DNA from: Caulifigura coniformis
GTDB taxonomy: Bacteria > Planctomycetota > Planctomycetia > Planctomycetales > Planctomycetaceae
Direction of reading: 5' to 3'
DNA: 64,000 bases
Assembly: GCF_007745175.1 (NCBI RefSeq)
Contig: NZ_CP036271.1
Span: 3,050,314-3,114,313, forward strand
Below are positions 41,923-51,998 of this stretch, piece after piece (positions within the stretch are counted from its first letter, which is position 1; each line of letters starts with the position of its first letter). Position numbers and translations under genes: made by a program. The notes under the pieces were generated by a model. That model saw only the letters and a list, made by a program, of their open reading frames with translations. It did no database searches and had not been told where the DNA came from.

Positions 41923-43389
41923 TTACAGCAGCCCCATGATCGGCAGCCCGTTGTAGATATGGAACGGCCGGCCCGTTTCGTCGTGCCAGGCGGCCGTCTC
42001 CGGAATGCCCAGCTGCCGGTAAATCGTGGCCGCCATGTTCTCCGGCGTCTGCGGATCCCGGATCGGATACCCGCCGATCTTGTCGGACGCGCCTACGACC
42101 TGGCCGCCTTTGATGCCGCCGCCGGCGAAGAACACGCTCTGCACGGCCCCCCAGTGATCGCGGCCCGCCTCGACGTACGCAGACGAAAGCTTGGAAAGCT
42201 TCGGCGTTCGCCCGAACTCACTCCCCATGACCACCAGCGTGGTATCGAGCAGCCCGGTGGAATTGAGGTCATCGAGGAAAGCCGACAGCGCGCGGTCGAG
42301 CGGCGGGAACAGCTTCTCGCGGAGTCGCCAGAAGATCTCGCCGTGGTTGTCCCACGTCTCGTTGTTGCCGAGGTTCACCTGCACGAGGTTCACGCCGGCC
42401 TGGGCCAGCCGGAGCGCCATCAAGAGCGACCACCCGAAGGCGTTCTTTCCGTACCGCCGCTGCTCAGCCTCATCTGCGTTCGTCACATCGAAGGCCTGGC
42501 GCACTTCCGGCGCCGAGAGCATCGAAATGGCCGATTGCCGCTGGTGGTCGTACTGCTCGATGCTCGCCGAACGTTCCAGGGCGCCGCGCTGACGGTCGAG
42601 TTCGTCGAGCAGCAGGTTCCGGCCGGAGGAACGATCGGACGTCAGTCCCGGCGCCAGTTGGATGCTGGGCGCCTGGAATACGCGGGCGTCCGGCTCCTTC
42701 GGCGGATCCTTCGTCGTGTTCGGGAACGTGTATTCGGGAAACGCTCCCTTCCAGAACGGATTGCCATAGGGAGAGGCCTCGATAAAGAACGGATCGTGCT
42801 TCCGCCCCATCAGCCCGCCGTAGTTGCCCGGGATCACTCCACCCGACCAGTGAACGATCCGGTCCGGGAGCACGATCGCCGGCGGAAGGTTGTTATTCCG
42901 GATCGGAACTGCGTCGCCGACGATCGAGGCAATCGAGGGCCAGTCGGTGGGACGCGGCTTACGGTCGTTCCTGAACCCGACCGACGGAGCGGTTCGCCCC
43001 GTGAGCATGTAGTAGTGGCCAGCCGTGTGATCGTTCGTGCTGTGCGTCAGCGACCGGACGACGCTCCACAGCTTGCTCCGCTTCGCCAGTTCCGGGAGGT
43101 GCTCGCACACATCCAGGCCGGGGGTGGCCGTCGCGATCGGCGCGAAATCGCTGCGGATGCCGTCCGGAGCTTCCGGCTTCAGATCGAAACTCTCATGTTG
43201 CGACAGGCCGCCGGAAAGGAAGATGTAGATGCACCGCTTGGCTGGTGCATTGGCGGCGACCTTCTCCTCGGTCGACGCCCGCAGCGCGTTGAGATGATTC
43301 GTTCCGAGCCCGAGCAGGCCGACAGCACCGGCCTGTACGGCCGTGCGCCGCGACATGAGTGGGTGAAAGAGTCGGCCGCTCCCGCTCAT
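41923..43389 (-). CDS. DUF1501 family Tat-exported protein
   Basis: A 488-residue protein with a twin-arginine signal (LMSRRTAVQAGAVGLLGLGT). CIYIFLSGGLSQHESFDLKP, MLTGRTAPSVG, NLGNNETWDNHGEIF and VVMGSEFGRTPKLS are DUF1501 signatures; these proteins have an alkaline-phosphatase/sulfatase-like fold. They are numerous in planctomycetes, often next to DUF1553/cytochrome genes, which are absent here. A start at 43356 is also possible. Confidence 0.92.
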   Translation of the reverse strand: MSGSGRLFHPLMSRRTAVQAGAVGLLGLGTNHLNALRASTEEKVAANAPAKRCIYIFLSGGLSQHESFDLKPEAPDGIRSDFAPIATATPGLDVCEHLPELAKRSKLWSVVRSLTHSTNDHTAGHYYMLTGRTAPSVGFRNDRKPRPTDWPSIASIVGDAVPIRNNNLPPAIVLPDRIVHWSGGVIPGNYGGLMGRKHDPFFIEASPYGNPFWKGAFPEYTFPNTTKDPPKEPDARVFQAPSIQLAPGLTSDRSSGRNLLLDELDRQRGALERSASIEQYDHQRQSAISMLSAPEVRQAFDVTNADEAEQRRYGKNAFGWSLLMALRLAQAGVNLVQVNLGNNETWDNHGEIFWRLREKLFPPLDRALSAFLDDLNSTGLLDTTLVVMGSEFGRTPKLSKLSSAYVEAGRDHWGAVQSVFFAGGGIKGGQVVGASDKIGGYPIRDPQTPENMAATIYRQLGIPETAAWHDETGRPFHIYNGLPIMGLL

Positions 43390-43454
43390 CAGCCAGCTCC
43401 ACGTTGCCTGAACCCGGAAAACCGCCGCTCCGTGCGAGCGACGGCATCACCAGC

Positions 43455-44876
43455 TTACCCAACCGAACCTTCCATCTGCAGTTCGATCAGCTTGTTCATC
43501 TCCACCGCGTATTCCATCGGCAGTTCTTTGACGAGCGGCTCGATGAATCCCGTCACGATCATGCTCGAAGCCTCGGCCTCCGTCAAACCGCGGCTCATCA
43601 GGTACAGAACCTGTTCTTCCGCGATCTTCGAGACGCTGGCCTCGTGCTCGATGGCGACGTCGTCTTCATCGACTTCGATGTACGGGTAGGTGTCGCTGCG
43701 GCTGGCCGGGTCCAGGATCAGCGCGTCGCAGACCACGTTGCTCTTGCAGTCGGTGGCGCCGTTCTGAACCTTCACAAGTCCACGGTAGCTCGAGCGTCCG
43801 CCGTTCTTCGAAATCGACTTCGAGATGATGCGGCTGGAGGTATGCGGAGCGCAGTGGACCATCTTGGCTCCGGCGTCCTGATGCTGGCCGTTGCCGGCGA
43901 AGGCGATCGACAGCGTCTCGCCCCGGGCGCCCGGCTCCATGAGCCAGATGGCCGGATACTTCATCGTCAGCTTCGAACCGAGGTTTCCGTCGATCCACTC
44001 CATGAGCGAATCGCCATACGCCATCGCGCGCTTGGTGACGAGGTTGTACACGTTATTCGACCAGTTCTGGATCGTCGTGTACCGGCACCGGGCCCCGCGC
44101 TTCACGATGATCTCCACGACGGCCGAGTGTAGCGAGTCGCTGGAATACGTCGGCGCGGTGCAGCCTTCGACATAATGCACGCTCGCCCCCTCATCGACGA
44201 TGATGAGCGTTCGTTCGAACTGCCCCATGTTCATCGTGTTGATTCGGAAATAGGCCTGCAGCGGGAAGTCGATCTTCACCCCCTTGGGGACGTAGATGAA
44301 CGATCCTCCCGACCACACGGCCGAGTTCAGCGCGGCGAACTTGTTGTCGTTCGGCGGAATGACCGTGCCGAAGTATTCGCGGAAAATCTCCGGATGGTCG
44401 CGAAGCGCGGAGTCCGTATCGGTGAACAGCACGCCTTTCTTCGCGAGGTCTTCCTGGAGCGATCCGTAGATCACTTCGGATTCGTACTGGGCCTTCACGC
44501 CGGCGAGATGCTTCTTCTCGGCCTCCGGGATACCCAGTCGGTCGTAGGTTCGACGGATGTCTTCCGGCACTTCGTCCCACGTCTTCCCCTGGCGGTCGGA
44601 CGCTTTGACGTAATAGAACATCTCCTGGAAGTTCAGGTCCGTCATGTCCCCGCCCCAATTGGGCATGGGCTTGGCGAAGAACTGCTCCAGCGACTTAAGG
44701 CGGAACTCGCGCATCCACGCGGGCTCGTTCTTCATCTCCGAGATCTGCTCGACGATCTCGCGATCGAGCCCACGGCGGGAGGTGAAGGTGTAGTTGTCGG
44801 TGCGGTCGTGAAAACCGTACTGGTAATCGCCGACGCCAACTTCAGGTTGTTCAAGGACTTCAGCAGACATTTCCAA
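43455..44876 (-). CDS. sufB: Fe-S cluster assembly scaffold SufB
   Basis: A 473-residue subunit of the SufBCD Fe-S assembly scaffold. [20 protein letters not shown], the long beta-helix core with [20 protein letters not shown] and [20 protein letters not shown] (cluster-site cysteine), the [20 protein letters not shown] block and the C-terminal [20 protein letters not shown] match SufB. AGGAG precedes the ATG. It follows sufC on the minus strand; sufD and sufS are not in the window. Confidence 0.95.
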   Translation of the reverse strand: MEMSAEVLEQPEVGVGDYQYGFHDRTDNYTFTSRRGLDREIVEQISEMKNEPAWMREFRLKSLEQFFAKPMPNWGGDMTDLNFQEMFYYVKASDRQGKTWDEVPEDIRRTYDRLGIPEAEKKHLAGVKAQYESEVIYGSLQEDLAKKGVLFTDTDSALRDHPEIFREYFGTVIPPNDNKFAALNSAVWSGGSFIYVPKGVKIDFPLQAYFRINTMNMGQFERTLIIVDEGASVHYVEGCTAPTYSSDSLHSAVVEIIVKRGARCRYTTIQNWSNNVYNLVTKRAMAYGDSLMEWIDGNLGSKLTMKYPAIWLMEPGARGETLSIAFAGNGQHQDAGAKMVHCAPHTSSRIISKSISKNGGRSSYRGLVKVQNGATDCKSNVVCDALILDPASRSDTYPYIEVDEDDVAIEHEASVSKIAEEQVLYLMSRGLTEAEASSMIVTGFIEPLVKELPMEYAVEMNKLIELQMEGSVG

Positions 44877-44942
44877 AACTCCTGACGCGGTGGAAAGCCG
44901 CGTTTGATTCGTATTTCTTAATCGCGCTGACTGACAAAAAAC

Positions 44943-45776
44943 TCAGACAGCGGCTCCATCCTGAACCTTCGCTGCTTGCTCCTCCGCGGCCGCTGCGGGA
45001 TGTCGTTCGCGAACGCCGGCGTAGCCATTGGCATGCAGATCATGAGCCAGCGAAGCGTCACCGGTCTCCACGATCCGGCCAGCCAGCATCACGTGCGTAT
45101 GCTGCGGAACGTTGTATTCCAGCAGGCGCTCGTGGTGCGTGATGATGAGAACGCCCATGTGCGGGCCGGAAAGCTTGGAAAGCCCTTCGCTCACGACGCG
45201 GACCGCATCGCTGTCGAGACCCGAGTCGGTCTCGTCCAGGATGGCGAACTTGGGCTTCAGCATGGCGAGCTGGAGGATCTCCATCCGCTTCTTCTCGCCG
45301 CCGGAGAACCCTTCGTTCAGATAACGCCGGGCGAACTCTTCGTCGATGTTGAGTTCCTTCATCGTGTCCCGGAGTTCCTTGCGGAAGTCCTTCATCTTCA
45401 TCAGCTCTTCCCCTTCCTTGCGGCCGGGGTTGCGGATGTTCGAGACAGCATGACGCAGGAAGTCGGCCACGCGGACGCCGGGAATCGTCACCGGGTACTG
45501 GAACGCCAGGAAGAGGCCCAGTCGCGCCCGCTCGCTCGGATCGAGTTCGTTGATCTCCGTCCCGTTGATCAGGATGCGACCTTCGGTCACCTCATACTTC
45601 GGGTGGCCGACGAGCGTGTAGGCGAGCGTGCTCTTGCCGGAGCCGTTCGGCCCCATCAGGGCGTGGACTTCTCCCTGCCGGATCTCAAGGTTCACGCCCT
45701 TGAGAATCTCGACGCCTTCGACGCCGACATGCAGGTTCTCGATCTTCAAACTGGCAGGCTGACTCATCTCACTCAC
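44943..45776 (-). CDS. sufC: Fe-S cluster assembly ATPase SufC
   Basis: A 277-residue ABC-type ATPase that drives SufBCD. Walker A (LMGPNGSGKSTLAYTL), the Q-loop (LAFQYPVTIPGV), the ABC signature (NEGFSGGEKKRMEILQ) and Walker B (FAILDETDSGLDSDAV) are intact. Start is a GTG at 45776 or an ATG at 45767. It is 66 bases upstream of sufB. Confidence 0.95.
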   Translation of the reverse strand: MSEMSQPASLKIENLHVGVEGVEILKGVNLEIRQGEVHALMGPNGSGKSTLAYTLVGHPKYEVTEGRILINGTEINELDPSERARLGLFLAFQYPVTIPGVRVADFLRHAVSNIRNPGRKEGEELMKMKDFRKELRDTMKELNIDEEFARRYLNEGFSGGEKKRMEILQLAMLKPKFAILDETDSGLDSDAVRVVSEGLSKLSGPHMGVLIITHHERLLEYNVPQHTHVMLAGRIVETGDASLAHDLHANGYAGVRERHPAAAAEEQAAKVQDGAAV

Positions 45777-45826
45777 AAATCGTTGGAACTCAACTTCGGG
45801 GCTGACGAAACTCGATCAGCCGTGTT

Positions 45827-46378
45827 TCAAACCGTCACAAGCTCAGGATCCTGCACGTAACCGCTGTGATGCGGCACGGGCAAAACGCTGGGCGTGCCCT
45901 TCGTCAACTTCTGGGCCTTGATCTTGTCCTGGATCCGCATCAGGCCTTCGAGCAGGGCTTCCGGCCGCGGTGGGCACCCAGGAACGTACACATCGACAGG
46001 GACGACCAGGTCGACCCCCTTCACCACGTGATATCCGTACTTGAAATACGGGCCCCCGCCGATCGTGCAGGCACCCATCGCAATCACGTACTTCGGATCG
46101 GGCATCTGTTCCCACAAACGGCGGACACGGCTCGCCATCTTGTGGGTCACCGTTCCCGCAACAATCATCAGGTCGGCCTGCCGCGGCGTGGCGCGGAAGG
46201 CGCCAGCGCCGAAACGGTCGATATCGAACCGGCTCGCACCGGTCGCCATCATTTCGATCGCACAGCACGCCAGGCCGAACGTCATCGGCCAGATGCTGGA
46301 CTGCTTGGCCCAATTGATGGCCTGTTCCAGTGACGTGGTGACGACGTTCTCTTCAAACCGTCCTTCAATCCAGGTCAT
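45827..46378 (-). CDS. nuoB: NADH-quinone oxidoreductase subunit B, isolated
   Basis: A 183-residue protein with the four N2-cluster cysteines: tandem CC in [22 protein letters not shown] and [15 protein letters not shown]. This is the peripheral complex I subunit carrying the terminal cluster. AGGACGA precedes the ATG at 46378. It stands alone, without nuoA, nuoC or nuoD, inserted between sufR and sufC on the same strand. Confidence 0.92.
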   Translation of the reverse strand: MTWIEGRFEENVVTTSLEQAINWAKQSSIWPMTFGLACCAIEMMATGASRFDIDRFGAGAFRATPRQADLMIVAGTVTHKMASRVRRLWEQMPDPKYVIAMGACTIGGGPYFKYGYHVVKGVDLVVPVDVYVPGCPPRPEALLEGLMRIQDKIKAQKLTKGTPSVLPVPHHSGYVQDPELVTV

Positions 46379-46491
46379 GATTCGTCCTGTGTGTCGCGGT
46401 CCAGCCGGTGAGGGAAAACCCAACGCAGAGCCGACTGTAACGCGGTGAAATCCGAAACTCGAACACCCGGACGGGGCCGGGCAGGGCACTC

Positions 46492-47130
46492 TCAAACGTG
46501 GGACACCGCCTCGAACTCGCAGGCACAGTCCCCTCGCTGGCGACAACGGGTCAATTCCAGCGGCGAACCGACCAGTTCCCCGAATACCTGCTGCTCCAGT
46601 TCACAGATCGAACTGTCGCGCTCCGCAATCTCCTGGTACGGGCAGGCATGTCCTCTCAGGATCGGCAGATCGGACGCCATTCCCGGGCGGGAGCTCAGGT
46701 CGACCTCGAATCCCCGGTTCTTCAGGACCGCCGCCAACTCGCGCATCCGTTCTTCCGGCGAGGCTCCGGCCATCTGCGGCCGGAATTGCCCCACCATGGT
46801 CTCTTTCAGGCGGCCCAGCAGCTTTTCCCGGACCGCGACATCATCAATTCCCTGGATCCCCTCCCACAGAAGCACCGCAAAATCCGAATTGTCGCGTGCC
46901 AGCGACCGGCGGCCCGCTTCCGTGACTTCATAAACGTGGTGCGGACGGCCGCGATCCGCCCGGACCGCCTTCCGCTCCACAAGGCCGGTGGACTGCAATC
47001 GAGTCAGCCGCTGACGGACAGCCGTCGCCGTGACCTCGGCGGCCTGGCATAACTCGGTGATGCCACTGGCCCCGAGACGCAGCATGAGGGAGAGAAACTC
47101 TCGATCCCCCGGCGGGATTCCACCGTTCAT
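46492..47130 (-). CDS. sufR: SufR-type Fe-S-sensing transcriptional repressor
   Basis: A 212-residue protein. The N-terminal winged helix ([20 protein letters not shown] ... [20 protein letters not shown]) is of the SufR/ArsR-like type. The C-terminus has four or more conserved cysteines ([20 protein letters not shown] ... [12 protein letters not shown]) that bind a 4Fe-4S cluster in SufR. It probably represses the nuoB-sufC-sufB genes downstream when clusters are sufficient. The ATG at 47130 is preferred over the long upstream frame. Confidence 0.85.
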   Translation of the reverse strand: MNGGIPPGDREFLSLMLRLGASGITELCQAAEVTATAVRQRLTRLQSTGLVERKAVRADRGRPHHVYEVTEAGRRSLARDNSDFAVLLWEGIQGIDDVAVREKLLGRLKETMVGQFRPQMAGASPEERMRELAAVLKNRGFEVDLSSRPGMASDLPILRGHACPYQEIAERDSSICELEQQVFGELVGSPLELTRCRQRGDCACEFEAVSHV

Positions 47131-47173
47131 AACTGCCTCAAACAAAGAACCTTCGGCCAACCAGACTCCGTAG

Positions 47174-47202
47174 AGTGTAGGCAGGCAGAAGGTTTTTGAC
47201 AA
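47174..47202 (-). promoter_or_regulatory. Promoter of the sufR-nuoB-sufCB run
   Basis: On the minus strand TTGTCA (47197-47202) and TACACT (47174-47179) are 17 bases apart. The start of sufR is 44 bases downstream of the -10 box. Confidence 0.55.
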
Positions 47203-47275
47203 CGCGCTATGCGAAAACTGTCTGGATCGCGTTCGGGGGCTTCGCACGGCCCACCTCGGCGCTCTCAAATCTTGC

Positions 47276-47449
47276 TCAACGGGATCCTCGACGGACCCAG
47301 AAAAGGACGACGAACAACAACCCCGTGATGGCCATGAGATCCGACGGCAGAAGCATGCGCAGCCACGGTGCCGCACTATGCCGCAAGGCCAAAACCATGA
47401 CGACCAGTACTGCAATCAGCCAGGCCGAACGAGCATATTGCGAACTCAC
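47276..47449 (-). CDS. Possible 57-residue membrane protein
   Basis: From a GTG at 47449: SSQYARSAWLIAVLVVMVLA, RHSAAPWLRMLLPSDLM, then AITGLLFVVLFWVRRGSR and a stop. Two clean hydrophobic segments separated by a short loop support a real small membrane protein upstream of sufR. No strong ribosome-binding site is seen, so this is tentative. Confidence 0.4.
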   Translation of the reverse strand: MSSQYARSAWLIAVLVVMVLALRHSAAPWLRMLLPSDLMAITGLLFVVLFWVRRGSR

Positions 47450-47505
47450 GCCTCAGCTCTCGATTTACCACTCACAGAAGTGAACCCGGCATTTAGCATG
47501 ACGGG

Positions 47506-48591
47506 TCACTTTCTGTTCTGCGACTCGAACTCCTTCATCGCCGCGATCAACGCATCAACCCCCGCCTCGGGGAATGCGTTGTAAATGCTCGCCCGCATCC
47601 CCCCGACGCTGCGGTGACCCTTCAGACCGTCCATCTTCCGTTCCTTCGTGAACGCGATGAACTGCTCGTCCAGCTTCTCGTCCCCCGTCACGAACGTGAC
47701 GTTCATCAGCGACCGGCTGTCCCCGGCGGCCGTCGCCTTGAACAGGCTGCTCTGGTCGAGGTAGTCGTACAGTTTCCCGGCTTTCGCCTCGTTCTTCGCC
47801 GCGATCCCTTCCAGCCCGCCATTCTTCAACAGCCACTTGAAGACCTGGCCGACGGCATAGATCGGGAAGCTCGGCGGCGTGTTGTAGCAGCTGTCTTCCT
47901 TGGCGTGCGTGCGGTACTGCAGCATCACCGGCAGATCCTTCGAGCCCCGCTCGACGAGGTCCTTGCGGATGATCACCAGCGTGACGCCCGCCGGGCCAAG
48001 GTTCTTCTGCGAACCCGCGTAGATCATCCCATACTTCGTGACGTCGATCGGCCGGCTGAAAATATCGCTCGAAGCGTCGCAGATCAGAGGAACGCCCGCC
48101 GGCGGCGTCGGCTCCGTCTTGAACTGCGTGCCGAAAATCGTGTTGTTCGACGTGAAATGGCCGTAAACCGCCGACTTGCTCCAGGTCACCTCCGCCGGAA
48201 TGTACGAGCAGTTCTTGTCTTCGCTCGAGCACGCGACATGCACATTGCCATACCGCTTCGCATCGCCGATGGCCTTCTTCGACCACGCGCCCGTCATCAG
48301 GTAGTCGGCCGTCTGGTCCTTACCCAGGAAGTTCATCGGAATCATGAAGAACTGGCTCGACGCCCCGCCCGTCAGGAACAGGATGTCGTAGTCATCCGGG
48401 ATCTTCGCCAGAGCGCGGCAGTCGGCAATCGTCTGCAGCAGCACCGCCGAAAACGCCTTGCCGCGATGCGAGTGCTCCATCACGCCGATCCCCGTCTTGC
48501 CCAGAGACCACATGTCTTCCTGGCACTGCTTGAGGACTTCTTCCGGCATGACGGCCGGTCCGGCGGAGAAATTGAAGATGCGATCGGACAT
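47506..48591 (-). CDS. serC: Phosphoserine aminotransferase
   Basis: A 361-residue PLP enzyme of serine (and possibly pyridoxine) synthesis. It starts [52 protein letters not shown], the PLP-lysine block [20 protein letters not shown] and [19 protein letters not shown] are family hallmarks. The ATG at 48591 aligns with the family start. Monocistronic. Confidence 0.95.
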   Translation of the reverse strand: MSDRIFNFSAGPAVMPEEVLKQCQEDMWSLGKTGIGVMEHSHRGKAFSAVLLQTIADCRALAKIPDDYDILFLTGGASSQFFMIPMNFLGKDQTADYLMTGAWSKKAIGDAKRYGNVHVACSSEDKNCSYIPAEVTWSKSAVYGHFTSNNTIFGTQFKTEPTPPAGVPLICDASSDIFSRPIDVTKYGMIYAGSQKNLGPAGVTLVIIRKDLVERGSKDLPVMLQYRTHAKEDSCYNTPPSFPIYAVGQVFKWLLKNGGLEGIAAKNEAKAGKLYDYLDQSSLFKATAAGDSRSLMNVTFVTGDEKLDEQFIAFTKERKMDGLKGHRSVGGMRASIYNAFPEAGVDALIAAMKEFESQNRK

Positions 48592-49601
48592 CAGAAGCAG
48601 GCTTTCGACTCGAAGTTCAGAATTGAGACGCGACGGAGCACACGGATTTCCCGCGCCGTTCGCGGCGGCGTACGTCAGGCGACAGAACGCTCCACGGGAG
48701 TCGCACGCGACACGTGGTTCTGCGCCGTTTCCGCGTCCGTCAGTGATCGGACGGCGCAAATCTTGTCCCGGGTTCGCGCTCCGGTCAATGACCTCCGGCC
48801 GGCGGGAATCCCGTTCCGGTGCGTGAGAAGCCCCCTGTCGGGAGAAACCCCCGCAGCCGCCTGAGGATGCGCTCCGTCAGCGCCCCGTCGACACGATTCA
48901 TCCCGAATCCTGCGACGACCCTCCCCGGCTTCGCGTCCGATACGAGAATCAGGCTTTGCCCGATCGGTCGGTTTGTCGTCCACGGATCGTTGTTGCATTG
49001 CTTGTGACGGAGAGGCCCGTCTCTCCAACCGCGCCGGCGACGATCATGCTCCCGATCAGCGGGCCGGATCACATGTTTCCGGCTGGATGAGGAACTCCAG
49101 TCTTGGCGCGCGGGACGGCGTCATTCGTCTCCCGCCGGGCCGACGCCCGGAAATGGTCACTGCCGTAGTCCGTCGCGGCCGACATCACACAGCGGTCGCA
49201 GCGAACGCCGATCCCTCGACAGGGATCCCGGTCCTCCGACCCGCGTCACTGTTCAGGCCGGTCAGTCGGCCTGTGACCGGTGAACCGGGAGCGACGTGCG
49301 CCATCAACGCGAGGGTTTGCGGCGTCTCAGGCGCCGCCCGTCCCCGTCGCCCGTCTCGACATCTTCCCGAGGCTCCGGCCTCCCCGATCACGACATCGTG
49401 AAACCACCCGGGTGACGCGGCGGACCGCTTGCGGCGGACACGCTGACTGTCAACTCACACGAAGCGTCTTGCGACGAATGTCGAGGATTGCCATTTGAGG
49501 TCGTTCTGGCGGTCGCGGCGAGACTGTCGACGCAGGACACTCCCCTACCCAGTCGACCGTGAACCGTTCACGGGGCCGGCTCGGATCGATAGTCCTCACG
49601 G
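48592..49601. other. 1-kb region without a recognisable gene
   Basis: Frames on both strands lack family motifs and look like random translation of GC-rich sequence; one minus frame (LILVSDAKPGRVVAGFGMNR at about 48880-48960) is slightly protein-like but without support. Two hairpins occur: GATCCCT-CGAC-AGGGATC at 49210-49227 and CAGGCCG-GTCAGT-CGGCCTG at 49254-49273. The region may hold a decayed gene. Confidence 0.4.
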
Positions 49602-50558
49602 ATGAATGGATTGATGAATTTCAAAAGTGCTGCGCGTTTGTTTCTTGTTGGCGCCCTCGCTTCGTCCACGCTCGCCCACGGCGATGAACCGACGAATGCG
49701 GCGCCTGAGTCGGCCCCCGGCTCTGCCGCTTCTGCCGACTCCCCCATGACGGAGAATGCGGAGGAGGAGAAAGCGGACGAAGAAGAAAACAAGGAGGAGC
49801 AGGAAGAGAAGAGTCCGAAGGAAGAACGTGCCGAACGGCGCGCCATGCGGCGGTCGGCCCGTCGCCCCTCCTTCACCGCCGTCACCCGCGATCAGGTGGT
49901 CGACCAGATCAACAACTTCCGTCAGCGGTCGGCCCGGCCCCCCGTCGTCGTGAATCCCGAACTCCAGGCGGCCGCCCAGAGCTTCGCAGAGCACATGGCC
50001 CGTACGGCCGTCTTCTCTCACACCGCCGACGGTCGCCAGCCGTCGCACCGCGCCATGCAGGCCGGTTACGAATCAATGATGGTCACCGAGAACATCGCCT
50101 ACCAGGGATCGAGCGGGAATCTCGCACAGCAGCTGGTCAACATGTGGATTGGCTCCCCCGGCCACTACGCCAACCTCATGCGCCACGACCTCACCGAAAC
50201 CGGCGTCGGCGTCGCCCAGGGGTACAACGGCCAGTTCTACGCCTGTCAGCTTTTCGGACGCCCGGCGTCCGGCCGGTTCCAGGTGCAGGTGAAGAACACC
50301 ACGCCTGAGTCGCAGAGCTACAAGCTCGGCCATCACGAATACTCGGTCGCCCCGAATGCAACCCGCACGCACAGCCTGGGACGGAAGTCCGACCTGACGC
50401 TGGCGGTCGCCGAGAAGCCGGCGGCCGATGCTGTGGTCACGCCTGCGAAGAGCGAGAAGTACGAAATCCGGACGGCGGATGCCGAGACGAAAGAAGTCGA
50501 ACTCGTGCGGTTCGAGGTTCCGAATATCGAGGATGCGAAGAACGACGCTCAGAAGTAA
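49602..50558 (+). CDS. Secreted CAP (SCP/PR1-like) domain protein
   Basis: A 318-residue protein with a signal peptide (AARLFLVGALASSTLAHG), a glutamate/lysine-rich linker (residues about 50-80) and a CAP domain (VVDQINNFRQRSARPPVVVN, ELQAAAQSFAEHMARTAVFS, HTADGRQPSHRAMQAGY, MVTENIAYQGSSGNLAQQLV, NMWIGSPGHYANLM). The H, E and H of the CAP tetrad are present. A further 90-residue C-terminal extension follows. A second, broken copy of the central region lies at 51910-51989. Confidence 0.85.
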   Translation: MNGLMNFKSAARLFLVGALASSTLAHGDEPTNAAPESAPGSAASADSPMTENAEEEKADEEENKEEQEEKSPKEERAERRAMRRSARRPSFTAVTRDQVVDQINNFRQRSARPPVVVNPELQAAAQSFAEHMARTAVFSHTADGRQPSHRAMQAGYESMMVTENIAYQGSSGNLAQQLVNMWIGSPGHYANLMRHDLTETGVGVAQGYNGQFYACQLFGRPASGRFQVQVKNTTPESQSYKLGHHEYSVAPNATRTHSLGRKSDLTLAVAEKPAADAVVTPAKSEKYEIRTADAETKEVELVRFEVPNIEDAKNDAQK

Positions 50559-50663
50559 GGTGGCGTCGAGGCATTCAGCATGCCTCCAGGCCATGAAAGA
50601 CGTGAACGGCCGGCCCGGGATTCGCCTGGGCCGGCCGTTCTGTCGTTGAGCAGACGTGTGCAA

Positions 50664-51605
50664 TTACGTGATGCGTTCGAACTCCTTGAGGTCGCGCTTC
50701 TGGCCGCCGACGATGCCGTTGTCGTCGAGGGTGTCGAATTCATCGCCGCCCAGGAATTCGAGGTCGTACTGGGCGCGAACCTTGGTGCCAATGACGGTAT
50801 CGCGTCCGCCATCCGCCACGACCTTGATGTTCTTCTTCGACGTCAGGTTCACGAGCTGGATCCGGTCGTCGTCCTTGCCAGCCTCGACGTTGAAGTCCTC
50901 GTCAGTCGTCACCCTGGACACCAGAATGGAGTCGCGTCCTTCGTCGGTTGTGATTGTCGCAGTGAGTCCGATTTCAAGAGTCTTCAGGTTGACGACGTCG
51001 TCCCCCTTGCCGGTATTGATCTTCAGATCCTTGTCGGCACGGGTGGTGTCGACCGTCACCTGATCGCGGGCATCCTTGCCGAGGATCGTGAGCGATCCTC
51101 CGACCGTGGACCCCTTCACCGAGACATTGGAGGTTCCTTCTTCGGTCTCGATGTTGAAATCGCTGCCGGTGCGGACGTTCTTGGCCGTCACCGTGTCGTT
51201 GCCTGCGTCCGTCTTCACTGTGAGATTGACGCCGGCCGAGACGCCGGTGAGCAACACCTGGTCGTTCCCCTGGTCCATCTCAATGTTGTGGTCCACGGAG
51301 GCCTTCAGGTTTCTGATGTCGAGCTTGTCGTTGCCGCCGAAGAGTCTCAGGTCGGTCGACTTCAGGCCGGCTCCGTTCAGTTTGATCGATGTCTTTCCAT
51401 TGATCCTGGTGCCGGACAGTCCCTTGATCTCGATGGTGCCATTGGCGAGCTGATTGATGACGACGGAATTGTCGGCCTCATCGCCTCGCATGGAGAGGAC
51501 TTCACTGGAAATGCTGACGGTGACGTTGCCGGCTGGCATGGTGCGCTGCTCGAGCAGCTGCACCTGTGCGGGTGTGGTTGGAATCGACTGCGTTCGGCGA
51601 ATCAT
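50664..51605 (-). CDS. Extracellular RTX-like beta-solenoid protein
   Basis: A 313-residue protein with no classical signal peptide but with LLEQRTMPAG near the N-terminus, like the LEPR/LEDR motif of planctomycete extracellular proteins. Repeats of about 22 residues (LFGGNDKLDIRNLKAS, MDQGNDQVLLTGV, TDAGNDTVTAKNV, TGKGDDVVNLKTL, AGKDDDRIQLVNL) with G-x-D/N-D suggest a calcium-binding solenoid. Function unknown; probably surface-exposed or secreted. Confidence 0.75.
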   Translation of the reverse strand: MIRRTQSIPTTPAQVQLLEQRTMPAGNVTVSISSEVLSMRGDEADNSVVINQLANGTIEIKGLSGTRINGKTSIKLNGAGLKSTDLRLFGGNDKLDIRNLKASVDHNIEMDQGNDQVLLTGVSAGVNLTVKTDAGNDTVTAKNVRTGSDFNIETEEGTSNVSVKGSTVGGSLTILGKDARDQVTVDTTRADKDLKINTGKGDDVVNLKTLEIGLTATITTDEGRDSILVSRVTTDEDFNVEAGKDDDRIQLVNLTSKKNIKVVADGGRDTVIGTKVRAQYDLEFLGGDEFDTLDDNGIVGGQKRDLKEFERIT

Positions 51606-51909
51606 CTGAAAAGTTCCCTGTGACAGACCAGGATGGGATCAGGGACGGTGCGACTCCACATGCCCGATCGCACCGTCCACGGCGCCTGGTTCGCCACAAC
51701 CAGACATGGCCCGAATTTAGAGCTTCGATCACGCCTGCCTATGGACGCATGAGCAGGAATTCACACGATCTTCATCGCTCGCGAGAGATATAAGGAAACC
51801 TTCAGCGAGTTTGCGCCGGGCCGAATCAGAATGCGACGGTGAATGAACTGTGGTTCATTCTTCGGTCGATGAAACGTGTCGCTCAGTGACCTTCTTCGGG
51901 CGGGCAAGC

Positions 51910-51989
51910 CGTCGCACCACGTCATGCAGGCTGGCTACGAATCGATGATGGTCACCGAGAACATCGCCGACCAGGGATCGAGCGGAAAC
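51910..51989 (+). pseudogene. Fragment of a second CAP-domain gene
   Basis: About 80 bases nearly identical to 50038-50117 of the CAP gene, encoding PSHHVMQAGYESMMVTENIA then DQGSSGN. Homology stops where composite repeat copy B begins (51999), so the copy is broken at the repeat. The upstream 51606-51909 contains no other gene. Confidence 0.75.
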
Positions 51990-51998
51990 CCAGGGCGA

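Noticed and set aside
48675-49401. Frames of 60-140 codons in the 1-kb gap after serC
   Set aside because: Arginine/proline-rich translations on both strands, without start signals or recognisable domains; typical of GC-rich non-coding sequence.
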